From NCBI GenBank assembly GCA_014730295.1, contig WJIN01000371.1:1-30303 (forward strand): 30,303 bases of DNA, written 5' to 3'. This DNA comes from Promethearchaeota archaeon. Lineage in GTDB: Archaea > Asgardarchaeota > Lokiarchaeia > Sigynarchaeales > SOKP01. Made by a program: the position numbers and the translations under genes. This document shows, piece by piece, positions 1-8,788 of the stretch (the first letter of the stretch is position 1; every line of letters begins with the position of its first letter). The notes below the pieces were generated by a model, which ran no database searches, was not told the origin of the DNA, and saw only the letters and a program-made list of their open reading frames with translations.

Positions 1-182
1 AGGGTAGGAAATTCGAGCTGTATGAGATTCTCTAATCGTCTAATTCTTTCAGGCTTATATCCCCCGGGATAATTGTTGATAATGAAGATTATTTTCTTCT
101 TCTTTACAAATACCTTCAAACTTGTCTTAAAACCATTCCAAATGTTTCTGATTTTCTCAATAAAATTTTTTAGAGAAATCAA
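1..182 (-). CDS. Partial uncharacterised protein (N-terminal part, runs off window)
   Basis: An open frame continues from the window edge to a TTG codon at 180-182. It encodes about 60 residues with a basic amphipathic start, then a hydrophobic strand (KIIFIINNYPGG) followed by KPERIRRLENLIQLEFPT. I chose TTG because a strong Shine-Dalgarno site (GAGGTGAT, 188-195) lies about 5 bases upstream. The ATG at 184-186 sits too close to that site and opens a frame that stops after nine codons. The gene starts 33 bases beyond the stop of the GCS2-family gene on the same strand, so the two may be co-transcribed. The family is not recognised; the strand-then-PGGYKPER pattern would suit a Rossmann-like enzyme such as a glycosyltransferase, but that is a guess. 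Confidence 0.5.
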   Translation of the reverse strand, partial: MISLKNFIEKIRNIWNGFKTSLKVFVKKKKIIFIINNYPGGYKPERIRRLENLIQLEFPT

Positions 183-215
183 ACATAATCACCTCTTATA
201 ATCCTTTTTTTTGAA

Positions 216-1679
216 TCAAAATCCTAACCCGCTAAATAAGCGTCTTGCTAGATAATCAGTTTCTGATAAACTATTCAGAATTTTATCATTCTCTTTTAGT
301 GGGATTTTTAATCCTTGAACTTCTAAAATATTGATAACCGAAATATCTTTGAAAGTGGTTATAATTCCATCCTTTTCTTCATATGATAAATTATAATCAC
401 TAGAAAGATTACCATGAACTCGAGCTCCTCCTTTTACCTTGTACCTATTCCTTCTGTCATCCTCAATAATTCGCGAATCACCTAACCTGACCTCTACATA
501 ACCTTGTCCTCTTCTACGCAATTTTTCAAAATCTTTTGTTCTGAAATCAATATTGATTTTTTTCTGAAGCGGTTCTTTTGTGAGCTTTTCTTCAGGTAGT
601 GACTGAATTTCGATTCCCAGATATTTCTGATATTCATTTATTTCATCAAACCATCTCTTCACACTCTCAGATATTGATTCACTTGACCCATTTCCTCTTT
701 CAAATTTTGCTTTATGTCCGTCTCTTATTGCGGCTTTAAGATTTGTTTCATGGTATGTATCTTTCAAGATATTTCCAGTTGAGTTCAAATAAAGCGCATG
801 ATATGCAGACGCGCAACATAAATATGCTAAATCCAATACATCTTGGAGATCTTGTTGTACATCAATTATTCTAATTTCAACCCTGTTCCTTGAGGGAGAA
901 TCATCTTTGTCCTCACCAATATTCGAAGATGGACCTCGAGGGCTAATATCCACTAGTCTCGCTCCCCGTGAATTTGCAATTACACTCTTTTCAAATTCAT
1001 CTTCTCCTGATCCAATTCTAAGATTATAACGCAGCCTTCCATAATATTCCATTTGAACCAAAGCAGGTCCTTTCTCAGGTTGTTTAAACTTCGCAAATCC
1101 ATTTGGTTTTAAAACATTGCTTTTCACACATCTATTACTGGCTATTCCGGTTTCTTCTCCTTGATAAATGGGAGAATTAGCAGAGATTCCAATAATTTCT
1201 GGTAAATAGTTCCACAAATAATTGTATACTGCCCTTAACTCTTTTGGTTTCATTACATAATGTTTCTCATGAATAGACACATTAATATGTGTTCCTACTA
1301 TTGGATTTGGGTTTGATTGAATTGGATGGAGGCTTTGGGCAAATATTTTTACTCCAAGTTTAGATGCCGCATCGGCTAATAATTTCCTTCCCATTTTAGT
1401 TGCTTCTTCCAATTCGGTAGGAGGAAGAGGTAAAGTGACATATTCTATTTGAGACGGGGAGGGTTCTGGGTCTAAACTTCTGATTTTTAATTTCACCGAC
1501 TCTAATAAGTCTTCATTTTTACTTAGGAATTCAGCAACAGTTTCCATTAAATCATCTGCCACCTCAACTAATGTACCGTCTTTATTTATTATGAAAAACT
1601 CCTCTTCAATTCCACATAAAACCTCGTAATCATTGAACGGAAACTCATCAATATCTTGTGTTTTTTCGTAGAATAACAT
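216..1679 (-). CDS. Glutamate-cysteine ligase family 2 (GCS2)-like carboxylate-amine ligase
   Basis: The 487-residue soluble protein carries hallmarks of the GCS2 / YbdK carboxylate-amine ligase fold: GIEEEFFI near residue 23 (acidic metal/ATP site), a GTHINVSI segment around residue 128, SANSPIYQG near 165 followed by an Arg-containing loop, and VEIRIIDVQ around 265. Members join an amino group to the gamma-carboxylate of glutamate using ATP; the best known product is gamma-glutamylcysteine. The protein is longer than YbdK (about 370), with roughly 100 extra C-terminal residues rich in Arg and Gly (RRGQGYVEVRLGDSR onward). ATG start at 1677-1679, preceded by an AT-rich gap with room for a promoter. 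The exact substrate cannot be read from sequence; a thiol or other gamma-glutamyl compound is inferred. Confidence 0.75.
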   Translation of the reverse strand: MLFYEKTQDIDEFPFNDYEVLCGIEEEFFIINKDGTLVEVADDLMETVAEFLSKNEDLLESVKLKIRSLDPEPSPSQIEYVTLPLPPTELEEATKMGRKLLADAASKLGVKIFAQSLHPIQSNPNPIVGTHINVSIHEKHYVMKPKELRAVYNYLWNYLPEIIGISANSPIYQGEETGIASNRCVKSNVLKPNGFAKFKQPEKGPALVQMEYYGRLRYNLRIGSGEDEFEKSVIANSRGARLVDISPRGPSSNIGEDKDDSPSRNRVEIRIIDVQQDLQDVLDLAYLCCASAYHALYLNSTGNILKDTYHETNLKAAIRDGHKAKFERGNGSSESISESVKRWFDEINEYQKYLGIEIQSLPEEKLTKEPLQKKINIDFRTKDFEKLRRRGQGYVEVRLGDSRIIEDDRRNRYKVKGGARVHGNLSSDYNLSYEEKDGIITTFKDISVINILEVQGLKIPLKENDKILNSLSETDYLARRLFSGLGF

Positions 1680-1814
1680 ATAATTCGTATATTATGGTGA
1701 TTGGTAATTAGAACAACTATTTATTGCTAAAAAATTTTAATTTTAAAAATTATAAAAAATACTTTCAATACATAAAAGAGTAGTTTTATGATTAGAAAAA
1801 ATATTTGAATTATT

Positions 1815-2537
1815 TTACGAAAACAGCAAATTTTCAACCCATCGAGGTAAAATAAATCCTATATAGAATAAAATGGAGCTAATTAATAAAAGAATTCTTG
1901 AAGTCATATTAATTACAAAATCACTATAGGTAAACAGAGAGTCAAGAACGGCTCCAATTGTAAATAATATGAAAGCAATTAATAGCAACTTCCCCTTCAT
2001 TTTTATTCGTTTATCCTCTGATTGGTAGGCTTGACCAGCGAAAAACAATCCACTAACCAACACAAATATTAAACTACCTAAAAGAATTATATCATTATAT
2101 ATTGAACTATAATGATATTTGGTATGTGGATTAGGATCTGTAAAATAACTATAAAAAAGCAAGATATCTAACACCGAGAAAAGGAGAGCAGAAACCAATA
2201 AAATAATATAGCTACTATTTTTGCGGATTCCAAGTAATCTACTAAATGCGATAAGCCACATGATTGCTGGAACTGGAATTATCCCGACGGTTAAGATTAA
2301 ATTTACTGTTATAATGGTGGGAGTAAGGTCATCATAAAGGAGGAAATAAATAAAGCGATATGCATCTGCGATCCAGAGAAAGGCTAAGCCTATCCAAGCA
2401 ATCCCAACTAATAAAGTCTCCCAAGATTTTGTTGATCTGTATTTTGAGGCAATTATAAGTCCGATCACTAAATTAACGAATACAAATAACAGACTAAGAA
2501 AACTTTGGATAAAATCTGTAAATATTATTACAATCAC
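1815..2537 (-). CDS. Seven-TM integral membrane protein of unknown function
   Basis: A 240-residue, very hydrophobic protein with about seven predicted membrane helices, short loops and a positively charged loop (EDKRIKMKGK near residue 175) before the last two helices. No catalytic motif is visible. The family is unrecognised, but a second copy exists in this window: the truncated gene at 29159-29467 encodes the same C-terminal third, including the K-x-KGK loop and an ending of the FILPRWVENL type. The frame begins at GTG (2535-2537), which overlaps a GGTGAT Shine-Dalgarno-like stretch, so the true start may lie a few codons downstream or the transcript may be leaderless. A 7-TM sensor or a transporter-like role is conceivable; neither is supported by motifs. 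Confidence 0.7.
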   Translation of the reverse strand: MIVIIFTDFIQSFLSLLFVFVNLVIGLIIASKYRSTKSWETLLVGIAWIGLAFLWIADAYRFIYFLLYDDLTPTIITVNLILTVGIIPVPAIMWLIAFSRLLGIRKNSSYIILLVSALLFSVLDILLFYSYFTDPNPHTKYHYSSIYNDIILLGSLIFVLVSGLFFAGQAYQSEDKRIKMKGKLLLIAFILFTIGAVLDSLFTYSDFVINMTSRILLLISSILFYIGFILPRWVENLLFS

Positions 2538-2770
2538 CTAATAACCCGTTATAATATATTTATTTTTAATTATCCTAAATATATATTAATTTTTATTTAT
2601 AATTTGTTATCAAATCTCATTAGAAATCATAAGCTATAATCAGATTTTTAAAGTTAAGTTAATTCTAAAAATTAGATCATCCTAATAAAGTGGAAGAAAG
2701 AAATGATTTAATCTTTTAATTTGATGAGATCTTTTATTATATTGACAATATCAGTTAAAAATGAAAAAAA

Positions 2771-4174
2771 ATGTCCCTTCTAAAACTTAAGCATAAATTT
2801 GATAAGAAAGAAATATCAAAATTATCTCGTAAAGATCATCAAATGATGAAAAAAAGCTATCCTTATTCTAGAAGGGGAGAACCACATAATAATTTCTTGT
2901 ATGCTTTGTTATGTCTTATTTATGATGGAACAAACGATCTTGAGAATATTAAAGCGAATATGAGAATATTCTTCATATCTTCAACTAGACAGTTAGTAAT
3001 TTCTGAAGAGGATATCGAAGAATATATACAAATTGCTAAAAGAGAGGGATTGATTTTATTTAAGAATCAAGATACTCTCGAATTGACTAAATCGGGAAAA
3101 AAGTTAACGGAGATTAGCTATATCAATAATTTGGAAACTTCGTTCTATATGAGAATTTTTTTTTCCGAAAAAACCGTTATGCTAGGTTCTGCGATTTTTC
3201 TACTCGTTTTATCATTTCTTAAGATCATTATCGGCTTTCAATTAAATTCTCAGGCAATGATTACTGATGGCTTTGAAAATCTTACTGATCTGGTAAAGAT
3301 TGCGATTATCGTTCTTTTAGCACTCAAATATAATAAAGAGAAATTCGCAAGTATTATTATTATAGCATTAATGTTCTTTACAGGAGGGTCTTTGATATGG
3401 GCGGGAATTGAAGCGTTATTTTATCCTTCTGTTGTAATTCCCTCAGTTCAAGCATTTCTTATTTCTTTTACATCATTGATTCTAAATCTGGGATTAATGT
3501 ATTTAAAAGGGATGGTGGGAAGAATTTCTGGAAACTTAGCATTATTGAGTGATTCCAAAGACTCCCAAATGAATATGATGCTCTCAGGAGGAGTTATAAT
3601 CGGATTGATATTTGCGATTTTTGGTTTCTATTTTATTGATGCTGTTATTGGAATAATAATTGCAGTAGTTATTTTTAAAGAGGGAATTGAGATCCTCAAA
3701 GAAATAATTGTAAAAGAAGAAGACTTTGACATAACAGAGGTGAAGGTATATGGAGACAATATATATGAAAATCGCTTAACCGCATATATCCTTGGAAGTA
3801 TCCGAAGAGAAATACTCTCTAAAGTACAATTAATCGCTAACTTTTCAAAGGGCTTAGAGCTTGGAAGGAAATATTACCATGGTTTCGCTGATTTTTTCTA
3901 CGATAGATTAGATGAAATAACTGCTGAGAAACACATTTCTAAATTAATTATGGATGATTATATTAAAGAGCTTGATGGAAAATTATATTTAACCCAGTTG
4001 GGTTTGAAAGCATTCTACAAAGCTAAGATGAGGGAATTTAAGCATAGAATGAAAAATGTGAATGTTGGTGGCCATTTTAAGATACATCATATTTATTGTC
4101 TTTTATTTTTCATTCTATTCATATTACTTATGCTATTTACCCCACAGATTAATACTTGGCTTCAGTCATTATGA
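2771..4174 (+). CDS. CDF-like membrane protein with N- and C-terminal winged-helix-like domains
   Basis: The 467-residue protein has three parts. Residues about 38-115 look like a winged helix (three helices, then LELTKSGKKLTE). Residues 134-312 are a six-helix membrane core resembling cation diffusion facilitators: SQAMITDGFENLTDLVK aligns with CDF TM2 and NLALLSDSKDSQMN with TM5. Residues about 320-425 form a soluble tail whose end (DDYIKELDGKLYLTQLGLKAF) again resembles a winged helix, followed by one more membrane helix (440-457). The usual CDF metal site, H/DxxxD in TM2 and HxxxD in TM5, reads E169xxxD173 and D264xxxN268 here, so metal preference or even transport is uncertain. CDF proteins export Zn, Fe or Mn by proton antiport. 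The first part may sense or dock rather than bind DNA. Confidence 0.65.
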   Translation: MSLLKLKHKFDKKEISKLSRKDHQMMKKSYPYSRRGEPHNNFLYALLCLIYDGTNDLENIKANMRIFFISSTRQLVISEEDIEEYIQIAKREGLILFKNQDTLELTKSGKKLTEISYINNLETSFYMRIFFSEKTVMLGSAIFLLVLSFLKIIIGFQLNSQAMITDGFENLTDLVKIAIIVLLALKYNKEKFASIIIIALMFFTGGSLIWAGIEALFYPSVVIPSVQAFLISFTSLILNLGLMYLKGMVGRISGNLALLSDSKDSQMNMMLSGGVIIGLIFAIFGFYFIDAVIGIIIAVVIFKEGIEILKEIIVKEEDFDITEVKVYGDNIYENRLTAYILGSIRREILSKVQLIANFSKGLELGRKYYHGFADFFYDRLDEITAEKHISKLIMDDYIKELDGKLYLTQLGLKAFYKAKMREFKHRMKNVNVGGHFKIHHIYCLLFFILFILLMLFTPQINTWLQSL

Positions 4175-4220
4175 GAAAGGCTTTATTAATATTTTAGAAT
4201 AATCGAATACTATAAACTCA

Positions 4221-4295
4221 AGCGGGTGATTTTGATTGGAAGATTTCTCTAGTTGGATTGGTCTAAAGTCGCCTAATTCCCGTAAGGGTCCTAAT
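4221..4295 (+). other. GC-richer intergenic island, possible structured RNA or tRNA remnant
   Basis: Within an otherwise AT-rich gap, this stretch is markedly richer in G and C. It contains a CCC-GTAA-GGG hairpin (4279-4288) with a GNRA-type loop and a D-arm-like string (CTAGTTGGATTGGTCTAA) reminiscent of archaeal tRNAs. A TTCRA T-loop, a paired anticodon arm and a CCA-side acceptor strand are absent, so it is not a functional tRNA as read. It could be a decayed tRNA, an upstream leader of the following gene, or chance. Confidence 0.2.
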
Positions 4296-4365
4296 TATAT
4301 CATTTATTGATTAAATTAATTAGAAACTTAGATTTACTTATATTAAAAACAATCTATACTATAAA

Positions 4366-5655
4366 ATGAAAAATACAGAAAACGAGAAAACCGAAGATAC
4401 TGATTCTTCAGAGACAGAGGAAGAAGAGGAAGAAGGCCAAACCCTAATTGATAAAATACGGGGAAAAAAGTCGGACAAAAAAACTCAAACACAGATGTTA
4501 CAAGAAAAATTGGGCTTAGAGCCGGGATCCCTAGAGCAGATTGAACAAAAACTGTTTATGGCGCGTTTTATAGATTATTTCTCAGAAGAAACCTTTGATT
4601 TTATTTTTAGAGATAAAGAAATGGCAAAATATTTAGACCAAATTAAAGGGATTCTTGAAGGATTTTCAACTGAATCGGAAGAGGACAAACTTATAAAACA
4701 AAGTTTTGAAAACAAGCAAATCGATCTTATTATGGAGCAGTTAAAGATAAAGGCAGAACAGCGCGCACAAGAAAAAGGAATCAAGAAATCAGTTGATAAA
4801 CGCATGCGAAATTTAAGCATTTATATCAGCATTCCAATGTTTGTACTCGTCTTTGCATTATCACTAATCCCTGGTGTTAGTTATTTAATACTATTTCCCA
4901 TATTGTGTGTCTTTTGTATGGTTCCAAACTTTATTAAAAGCTATTTAATGAAAAAGTGGCAGGAATTTAAAGAAGAGAATAAAATGGATTATTATTCCAC
5001 CAATAGAGAAGATATTATGATATTAAAAGGATTTGTGGGGGATGTCTTAGAAAATATTCGTTCAAAGCTTTTAGAGTTGAAGGTTCCTTTACAACTTATT
5101 AAATTTGTACTACACAGTAGGGATTATGAAAATCTAGAAGTTATCAACCAAAAAACTCAGAGAGGAACATCTCAATATTTTCTTCAGTTTCAATATCCCG
5201 AAGGGGTAGAGCCTTATCCAATTCCAGATGCGATCGCCCAGCAATATCAAGCATCTGAAGGAGCGCAAGAAATAAGCAAGGAGGAAATACCCGAAAACAA
5301 TTTTATCGTATTCAAAAACATCAAAGCAGAAGATGGGATTATAACAAGTTTTGTTCCAACATTGAAAGATAATTTAGCAGATGAAATAAATGAAACGTTA
5401 AATGAATGTACATTTACTAAAGCAACGGATGATGTCAGTATTATTCTTCCTAATTATAGTCCCGAAATGGCTATATATTGTATATGTGGAGAAGTTGTCG
5501 AAATAGAAAGTGTCCAGATCTGTAATTGGAAAGAAATGTTCAAATTCTATTTATTCGAGGGTAAAGAATGCGATTGCGGTGAAAAAGTCTACGCTATTTC
5601 TATGATGGATGAAAATCAAGAACTTCCTGAAGAATTGGAAACGATTTTTAAATAA
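4366..5655 (+). CDS. Two-TM acidic membrane protein with Cys-rich C-terminal module
   Basis: A 429-residue protein of unknown family. Residues 1-45 are acidic and low-complexity (a run of Glu near 19-24). Residues 60-147 are helical and charged, probably coiled. Two adjacent membrane helices follow at about 150-192, then a cytosolic region of about 235 residues. The tail holds CIC near residue 370 and CDC near 405, separated by about 35 residues, spaced as two halves of a zinc-binding knuckle. The start is the only ATG near the open-frame beginning. It converges with the next gene, with ten bases between stops. The topology (long soluble ends, hairpin in the membrane) suggests a membrane-anchored scaffold; function is not known. 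Confidence 0.7.
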   Translation: MKNTENEKTEDTDSSETEEEEEEGQTLIDKIRGKKSDKKTQTQMLQEKLGLEPGSLEQIEQKLFMARFIDYFSEETFDFIFRDKEMAKYLDQIKGILEGFSTESEEDKLIKQSFENKQIDLIMEQLKIKAEQRAQEKGIKKSVDKRMRNLSIYISIPMFVLVFALSLIPGVSYLILFPILCVFCMVPNFIKSYLMKKWQEFKEENKMDYYSTNREDIMILKGFVGDVLENIRSKLLELKVPLQLIKFVLHSRDYENLEVINQKTQRGTSQYFLQFQYPEGVEPYPIPDAIAQQYQASEGAQEISKEEIPENNFIVFKNIKAEDGIITSFVPTLKDNLADEINETLNECTFTKATDDVSIILPNYSPEMAIYCICGEVVEIESVQICNWKEMFKFYLFEGKECDCGEKVYAISMMDENQELPEELETIFK

Positions 5656-5665
5656 CTTGTTGTTT

Positions 5666-7039
5666 TTATTTACTTTTTATTTTTGAGTAATAATCATATA
5701 GAAGTCTATATCCGCGTACAGCCCTTTCTACCTCATTTTCAAAAACAGGTATCTTTAGTTCTGAGGCACTTTCAATTACACGTTTGGCACCTTCGGTTTC
5801 TGCTTGAATTAAAGTTGCAATTATCGGTTTATTTGGGTATTCTTCTTTGATCTTTTTAAAGATACTAAAATCAAATTCAATTTCGATAAAAAATTCTAGG
5901 GCTAGAATTAAACCATTGACGGATTTATCTTCAAGTAGGGTTTTTGAGGATGTATTATAAATACTGCATACTTTTGTGCCAACAAATCGATCTGGGGGCC
6001 AATAATCGACTGGGTTTCCGGAAATACACGTTGAACCTCCTACTTTTTCTAATATTTTTTCACGATTTTGATTATTTAATTTTGCAAGCGACAAATTTTG
6101 CTTCCTCATTTCTTTTGCAATAATATGAATAGCTCCGCTGCTGGGTCCAATAATACCTAAGTTTGGCCCTTTAGGTTCTGGACACCAAAGAAAGATTTTT
6201 GCATAGTCAAATAACTCAATATAATTCTCAACAGCAATCCCTCCAGCCTTTTTTAATTCCTCTTCCTTATCGGTATCCTTTCCAACATAAAAAAATAACA
6301 CGGGTTTTTTGGGCGCACATTTTTCAACTGCATCGATTAAATCATTAGATATTTCTCTAAGGAATAATAAAATTATATGCGTTTTTTTGTCCTTAAAAAA
6401 ATAATGGAGAATATTCGATTCTTTTATATGAAACCCAAGACCTAAATGGATGACTTTGGAAATGGGTACATCTTGTACAGGCGACCACCAGCCTAATGCC
6501 CCTGCTAACCCTCCAGATTGTGCAATATAACTCGCACCCGCTTCGATATTTCTGTTTTTCTTCATTATATGCTGTCGGACGGGAATTATTGAAGTTGTGA
6601 AGTTGTTTATGAAATTGATTATCCCTATCATGCTTGGGCCCATATATTCTACATTATAGGTTTCAGCGATCTCATTTAATCGATTAATCCACCAAAAATC
6701 ATGAGTTTGGGAAGGTGTTTGTTCTTCATAACTATTCTTTATCTCTGATTCAATCACAATATATTTGATGCCTATTTTCGCTAATTGCTCAAAAATTGAA
6801 AGAATATTCTTTCCTAGTACAATTACAGCTAATTCGGGAATTTCGGGTAAGTCTTCTAAAGAATGATAGGATTTGATTCCCAATATCTCATCAGCATTAG
6901 GATTTACAATATAAATTTTCCCTCGATAAAAAATCTCTAATAGATTTTTCAAGATCGTATAATTGAATGTATATTCTTTCCTTGAAACTCCTACAATCAA
7001 CATGCTTTTTGGGTTAAAAAAAGGTCGTAAATCAACCAA
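5666..7039 (-). CDS. ADP-forming acyl-CoA synthetase alpha-like protein lacking the phosphohistidine segment
   Basis: This 457-residue protein matches the alpha-type portion of ADP-forming acetate/acyl-CoA ligases (NDP-forming family). It has a CoA-binding Rossmann domain (FFNPKSMLIVGVSR, VNPNADEILG, residues 7-80), a first flavodoxin-like ligase domain (YIAQSGGLAGALGWW at 171-185, HIKESNILHYFFKD at 204-217) and a second one (GIIGPSSGAIHIIAKEM, GNPVDYWP). These enzymes make acid plus ATP from acyl-CoA via a phosphohistidine in an SHTGA loop. Here the stretch between KKPVLFFYVGK (244-254) and the AGGIAV segment before IELFDYAK is about 19 residues shorter than usual and has no SHTGA. Catalysis by the normal route therefore looks impossible; a regulatory or CoA-binding role is inferred. 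No beta (ATP-grasp) gene is adjacent. Confidence 0.75.
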   Translation of the reverse strand: MVDLRPFFNPKSMLIVGVSRKEYTFNYTILKNLLEIFYRGKIYIVNPNADEILGIKSYHSLEDLPEIPELAVIVLGKNILSIFEQLAKIGIKYIVIESEIKNSYEEQTPSQTHDFWWINRLNEIAETYNVEYMGPSMIGIINFINNFTTSIIPVRQHIMKKNRNIEAGASYIAQSGGLAGALGWWSPVQDVPISKVIHLGLGFHIKESNILHYFFKDKKTHIILLFLREISNDLIDAVEKCAPKKPVLFFYVGKDTDKEEELKKAGGIAVENYIELFDYAKIFLWCPEPKGPNLGIIGPSSGAIHIIAKEMRKQNLSLAKLNNQNREKILEKVGGSTCISGNPVDYWPPDRFVGTKVCSIYNTSSKTLLEDKSVNGLILALEFFIEIEFDFSIFKKIKEEYPNKPIIATLIQAETEGAKRVIESASELKIPVFENEVERAVRGYRLLYDYYSKIKSK

Positions 7040-7252
7040 ATCTACATCAAATCTTTTTGATAAGTTATCGGAATATATAAAATATATTAATTGCTCTTAT
7101 TGAATTTATAGACTCAATATTACAAATTTTTATTGGTATTTCTATTTATCGAAAGAATTAGATATTTTTTTGTATAGAAAATTAAAAATAAGATATTCTG
7201 ATGGTAAAATGAAATTTTTTGAAATAGAAATGGTTAAATTATTGAAACGCTA

Positions 7253-7879
7253 TTATGAAATTTCTAATTGGTGTAAACCTATTTCTCTTCGCTTATCAGC
7301 ATTGTATAAAGGTAATCCCGCCCTTTTTAAGATATCTGTATCTTTATATTTCAATAATACGATTTGACATGAGGTAGGAAGTTTATATGATGCAACCTTC
7401 ATGCGCTTTTTTAGTAAGGGAAGATGGCGCATATCCACACCAACATCCATAATTACCTGTCCTGCGCGTACGCGAGCACACACTCCAGTCGCACGTCCGA
7501 AAGAATTTCTCATACCAGACTGAACTCTGTCAGCTCCAGCGAAAGCCAACATTCTATTTTCTCTAAATTTTTGGAATGGTTTTGGGCGTACTCGGAGTCT
7601 GAAATTTTGTCTACCAACTTTTTTAAGGAGGGTAGCATTAACCGCCACTCTCATCGCTTCGAGTGCGTTGGAAGAGATTTGAACTTGATCTTCCACTCTG
7701 AGCCCTACCACAAGATCGAATTCGGACCAGTCTTTGAACTTATTACCACCCCAGAATCTCTGAATTTTACTCTGAGATCCTCCTCGAGCGAATTCTCTCC
7801 TGTGATTGGCAGATCGTTTATGTTGGTATGGTCTCCTATTCCATTCACGATAGCATCTCCATGGTCTCTTATGTGCCAT
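7253..7879 (-). CDS. rpl10e: Large-subunit ribosomal protein uL16 (archaeal L10e)
   Basis: The 208-residue basic protein is the archaeal/eukaryotic form of uL16. It begins with RPWRCYREWNRRPYQHKR and contains WGGNKFKDWSEFDL, the segment QISSNALEAMRVAVN, the RVRPKPFQKFRENRMLAFAGADR block that contacts 23S rRNA, and GMRNSFGRATGVCARVRAGQ. uL16 sits between the A and P tRNA sites of the 50S subunit and is needed for late subunit assembly. Length is nearer the eukaryotic RPL10 (about 214) than short archaeal L10e (about 175). ATG at 7877-7879. It stands alone, as L10e often does in archaea, and is followed 213 bases later by the acyl-CoA-synthetase-like gene on the same strand. It is the strongest evidence here that the source is archaeal. 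Confidence 0.95.
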   Translation of the reverse strand: MAHKRPWRCYREWNRRPYQHKRSANHRREFARGGSQSKIQRFWGGNKFKDWSEFDLVVGLRVEDQVQISSNALEAMRVAVNATLLKKVGRQNFRLRVRPKPFQKFRENRMLAFAGADRVQSGMRNSFGRATGVCARVRAGQVIMDVGVDMRHLPLLKKRMKVASYKLPTSCQIVLLKYKDTDILKRAGLPLYNADKRREIGLHQLEIS

Positions 7880-8181
7880 TTTTATCTATTCCTCAGTTGT
7901 AATTTTATGATAATATATCTTATTTATAATAAGAGTCAATTAGATAATAATTTTATTGTAATTAGTTCTATGATTCCTAAAAATTAAATCTTTAGTTTTT
8001 TGAATCAAAAAAATAATCCTTCTATTCGAAATTAATAATTTGAGAGAATGATTACCTTATATAATCAATCTAAGAAAATAATTTGCTAAAAAGTTATAGT
8101 TTAATAAATTAAGCTTATATAGATATTATGGATTGTTTAAAATAAGGAGAAACACTAAATCCTATATTATTGGAGTTAAGA

Positions 8182-8481
8182 ATGTCATCAAAGGGACAAA
8201 AAACCATAGAAGGAAAAATAGTGGAAGTGCGAGATGGATCAAGGCGAATAAGTCGAACCTATACTTACGGATATCGATCGCTTCGCATTATTTCTGGGAA
8301 TGAATATTATTCAGTGTTAGTAAATACGAATAAATTTAACAAATATGGATTTATCCCAAAAGTCGGGCAGTGTATCAGAGTAACAGGAAGAGTTTCGGAA
8401 AATGAAAATGACTTTTATGAACCTTCAATCTCATGGATTTCTCAATTAGAGCATATAGAGTGTCCAAAAAAAGGAAAATAG
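8182..8481 (+). CDS. Small OB-fold-like protein
   Basis: A 99-residue beta-rich protein: KTIEGKIVEVRDG, SLRIISGNEYYSVLVNT, VGQCIRVTGRVSEN, then SISWISQLEHIEC. The alternation of strands with GxIVEV and the G-x-x-I-R-V-T-G-R turn is the usual look of a single OB fold, as in small nucleic-acid-binding proteins. I placed the start at ATG 8182 because GGAG at 8172-8175 lies six bases upstream; an in-frame TTG at 8170 would put that site inside the gene. It has no operon partner. RNA or single-stranded DNA binding is inferred from the fold alone. Confidence 0.6.
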   Translation: MSSKGQKTIEGKIVEVRDGSRRISRTYTYGYRSLRIISGNEYYSVLVNTNKFNKYGFIPKVGQCIRVTGRVSENENDFYEPSISWISQLEHIECPKKGK

Positions 8482-8495
8482 AGGTTTCTCTATTT
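8476..8495 (+). terminator. Perfect 8-bp hairpin overlapping the stop codon
   Basis: AAATAGAG and CTCTATTT pair perfectly around a GTTT loop. The left arm includes the TAG stop of the OB-fold gene. It could protect or end the transcript. There is no long T-run directly after it, so a terminator role is uncertain. Confidence 0.3.
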
Positions 8496-8788
8496 ATTAA
8501 GCAAAGAACAGATGAATTTACGAACTTTTTTTTACCATCTGCTCGAATTTTCAGAGATTATAAAATTGTTTCTTTAGGAATAAAAATTTCGTAATCATTA
8601 TATTTTGAAAAATTTGCTCATATACTGATTCATACAAGCCATTATTCATCAATATTTTCATTTCTATATTCTTAAAACCTCTATTTATTCAACAACCTAA
8701 TATTTTTAGTAATAGCTTTTTTTTATAATCCTTAATAACTTTGTCATAGTTCAATCAAGAAAACTTACGCTCATTTTCTCAAATTTTA
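8482..8788. other. Intergenic gap, AT-rich
   Basis: About 300 bases with no supported gene. Apart from the stop-codon hairpin at its left end, it holds a loose inverted repeat (GAACAGATG, then CCATCTGCTC about 20 bases later, with a T-run between). The right end should hold the promoter of the radical SAM gene; no single TATA box stands out in the AT-rich background. Confidence 0.4.

Noticed and set aside
4221..4295. Functional tRNA gene
   Set aside because: No T-loop TTCRA, no paired anticodon arm and no acceptor stem.
7170..7367. Plus-strand frame of 65 codons
   Set aside because: It overlaps the 3' end of the uL16 gene on the other strand, starts in AT-rich spacer and has no recognisable motif.
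7424..7987. Long open frame on the plus strand (187 codons)
   Set aside because: It lies opposite the uL16 gene, which has clear family motifs; this frame has none.
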